Below are positions 62,490 to 64,000 of a DNA stretch of 64,000 bases, one piece after another. The DNA comes from Pectobacterium aquaticum (GTDB lineage Bacteria > Pseudomonadota > Gammaproteobacteria > Enterobacterales > Enterobacteriaceae). Numbering within the stretch: position 1 is the first letter of the stretch; each line of letters begins with the position of its first letter. The notes beneath the pieces were generated by a model. That model was not told the origin of the DNA. It did not search any database and saw only the letters and a list, made by a program, of their open reading frames with translations. The stretch lies in assembly GCF_003382565.3 (NCBI RefSeq), contig NZ_CP086253.1, positions 3,968,001-4,032,000 of the forward strand, read 5' to 3'. Both the position numbers and the translations under genes were made by a program.

Positions 62490-64000
62490 TTAGAAATCAA
62501 CCGCGACGGACAGCATCAGCGTCCGCGGCGTTCCTTGCGATACCGTGCTGAACGACGTCACGCCAGACCAGTAATTGCGGTCAAAGGCGTTAAGCACATC
62601 GGCACGGAACGTGGTGGGCGCGTTATAGATTCGTGTCTTGTAACGCGCGCCGAAATCAACGGTGGTCCAGGAAGGAATTGACTGGGTATTGATGGTGTTG
62701 ACGTTCTGCTTCCCGTTATGAGTAACGTTGGCGTTGAGCGTCAGATCGCGCAGGAACGGCAGATCATATTCCACTCCGGCATTCGCCTGAAAACGCGACG
62801 TGCCCGGCGCGCGTTTGCCCTGTGCCCCCGGCGTCACGCTTTTGGTCAGCTCGGCATCCAGCAGCATCACGCCGCCGGTCAGGCGCAGATCCTCCAGCGG
62901 TGAACCGACCACATCCAGCTCGATACCCCGATTGCGCTGCTCGTTAGCATCAACAAACGTGCCGTTAATCAGTGCACCGCTCGGCTTGGTGATCTGGAAA
63001 ACGCTCAGCGTGGAGATCGTCCCCAGCGCGTCCACTTTCACCCCAGCTTCGTACTGCTTGCTCTTATACGGCGACAGTACCTGCCCCGCATTGCTCGCCG
63101 TTGAGGGTGCCACATCCCCTTTACTCAGCCCCTCAATGTAGTTGGCATAGAGCGAGACGTGCTGCCAGGGTTTAACAATCACCCCGAGCATCGGGGTGAT
63201 TGCGCTCTTATCATAGGAAGAGCGCGTCCCAAAATCCGGTCCGGCGAAGTTATCCGAGTTGATCTGCTGATAACGCAGCCCACCTGTGACTTGCAGCGCA
63301 TCGTTCCAGAAGCCGAGCGTATCCGCCAGCGCGATACCTGACAGCGCAGTGGAAGAGCGTTTATACACGCTTGGCGGAGCGGCGATATTCTGTGCGGGGG
63401 AAGAAACCGGATTATAAATATTCGAATCAATCGCGGTTCCGTTAACGATGCCGCTCGCCTGACGATCGCGGTAATAGCTGGTCTGAGCCGACAGCTTGTG
63501 CGTCACCGAACCCGTTTCCACATCCGCACGAATGCCGGTCGCCAGCGTGTAGCGACTGGTAGCAAAACGATAATTCCCCACGCCGGAACGAATATCGCCA
63601 TTGTTATTCGTGACCTGCGGCACCTGCTCCGACAGTCGGCTTACGTGTGCGCTGGAACCGCCCAAATCGGTAAACCAGGTGACGTTATCCGCCAGATCGT
63701 ATTCGGTATGCAGCAGCACCGACTGGTCTTTGGAATGCCAGAATCCCCACGGCTGGGAAATATTGTTATTGCCATCCGGTGCATCAGGCACGGTCACGCC
63801 GGCCGCAAACGAATAGGGTCGCGATGGCGCACGCGTTTTCAGGTGCTGAGTGATGAGATCTAACGTGGCGCGGAAGCGTTCTGACGAGAAATCCAGCCCG
63901 AGCGCACCAACCTGTGTGCGCTTGTCGCTACGGTCCCACACCGTGTCGCCGTAGCCATAATTGCCGTTAAAACGCACGCCGAGCAGATTATTATTATCCA
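62490..64000 (-). CDS. TonB-dependent outer-membrane receptor, FhuE/FoxA-like (C-terminal part)
   Basis: At least 503 residues of a beta-barrel receptor are present; the frame stays open to the window edge, so the plug domain and TonB box lie outside. Barrel strands are regular, with receptor patterns YANYIEGLSKGDVAP, SPYKSKQYEAGVKVD and NRGIELDVVGSPLEDLRLTG. It ends with an aromatic terminal strand (LMLSVAVDF). The order receptor, decarboxylase, SbnA-like and opine dehydrogenase implies that it imports the metal complex of the operon's product. Confidence 0.9.
   Translation of the reverse strand, partial: DNNNLLGVRFNGNYGYGDTVWDRSDKRTQVGALGLDFSSERFRATLDLITQHLKTRAPSRPYSFAAGVTVPDAPDGNNNISQPWGFWHSKDQSVLLHTEYDLADNVTWFTDLGGSSAHVSRLSEQVPQVTNNNGDIRSGVGNYRFATSRYTLATGIRADVETGSVTHKLSAQTSYYRDRQASGIVNGTAIDSNIYNPVSSPAQNIAAPPSVYKRSSTALSGIALADTLGFWNDALQVTGGLRYQQINSDNFAGPDFGTRSSYDKSAITPMLGVIVKPWQHVSLYANYIEGLSKGDVAPSTASNAGQVLSPYKSKQYEAGVKVDALGTISTLSVFQITKPSGALINGTFVDANEQRNRGIELDVVGSPLEDLRLTGGVMLLDAELTKSVTPGAQGKRAPGTSRFQANAGVEYDLPFLRDLTLNANVTHNGKQNVNTINTQSIPSWTTVDFGARYKTRIYNAPTTFRADVLNAFDRNYWSGVTSFSTVSQGTPRTLMLSVAVDF

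Overview
This window is chromosomal DNA of a soft-rot enterobacterium, most likely Pectobacterium (former Erwinia carotovora group). The backbone follows the gene order of the E. coli slyD-crp-dam-ompR region. It is interrupted by a pectate lyase cluster whose two PL1 genes carry the classical 'pelB'-type signal peptide. The genus is inferred from these features; no search was run.

Layout. 1-9.7 kb: slyD (partial), yheV, kefB-kefG, yheS, a LysE-type exporter, yheT-yheU-prkB, yhfA and crp. 9.8-11.7 kb: argD and pabA. 11.7-18.3 kb is accessory: about 0.75 kb of unrecognised DNA, a HigBA-like toxin-antitoxin pair, two tandem pectate lyases and pelZ. ppiA follows. 19.2-25.8 kb: a minus-strand operon made of an enolase-superfamily enzyme and a complete peptide/nickel-type ABC importer. 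26.4-30.8 kb: nirB-nirD-cysG behind a well-preserved FNR plus NarL/NarP promoter. 31.0-33.1 kb: an IS5-family element abutting a 5'-truncated AbgB-like peptidase. 33.2-43.6 kb: trpS-gph-rpe-dam-damX-aroB-aroK and hofQPONM, all on the minus strand. 43.7-55.9 kb: mrcA, nudE, igaA, yrfG, hslR, hslO, pckA, envZ-ompR.

56.4-64.0 kb holds what I consider the most unusual system here. It is one minus-strand operon: TonB-dependent receptor (runs off the window), type III PLP decarboxylase (Y4yA-like), SbnA-like PLP synthase, opine-dehydrogenase-like oxidoreductase, MFS exporter and periplasmic iron-complex binding protein. The composition is that of a metallophore production and uptake locus. No NIS synthetase, NRPS or nicotianamine-synthase-like gene is visible, so an opine or aminopolycarboxylate-type product is proposed as inference.

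Other notable structures are a 205-bp MITE-like repeat between yheV and kefB, a 17-bp minisatellite between damX and aroB, a 95-bp inverted-repeat element between pckA and envZ, a 27-bp block conserved upstream of both pel genes (probable KdgR region), and an IS deletion scar. Compared with E. coli, yhfK, fic, tsgA, nirC and yhgE are absent from their usual places.
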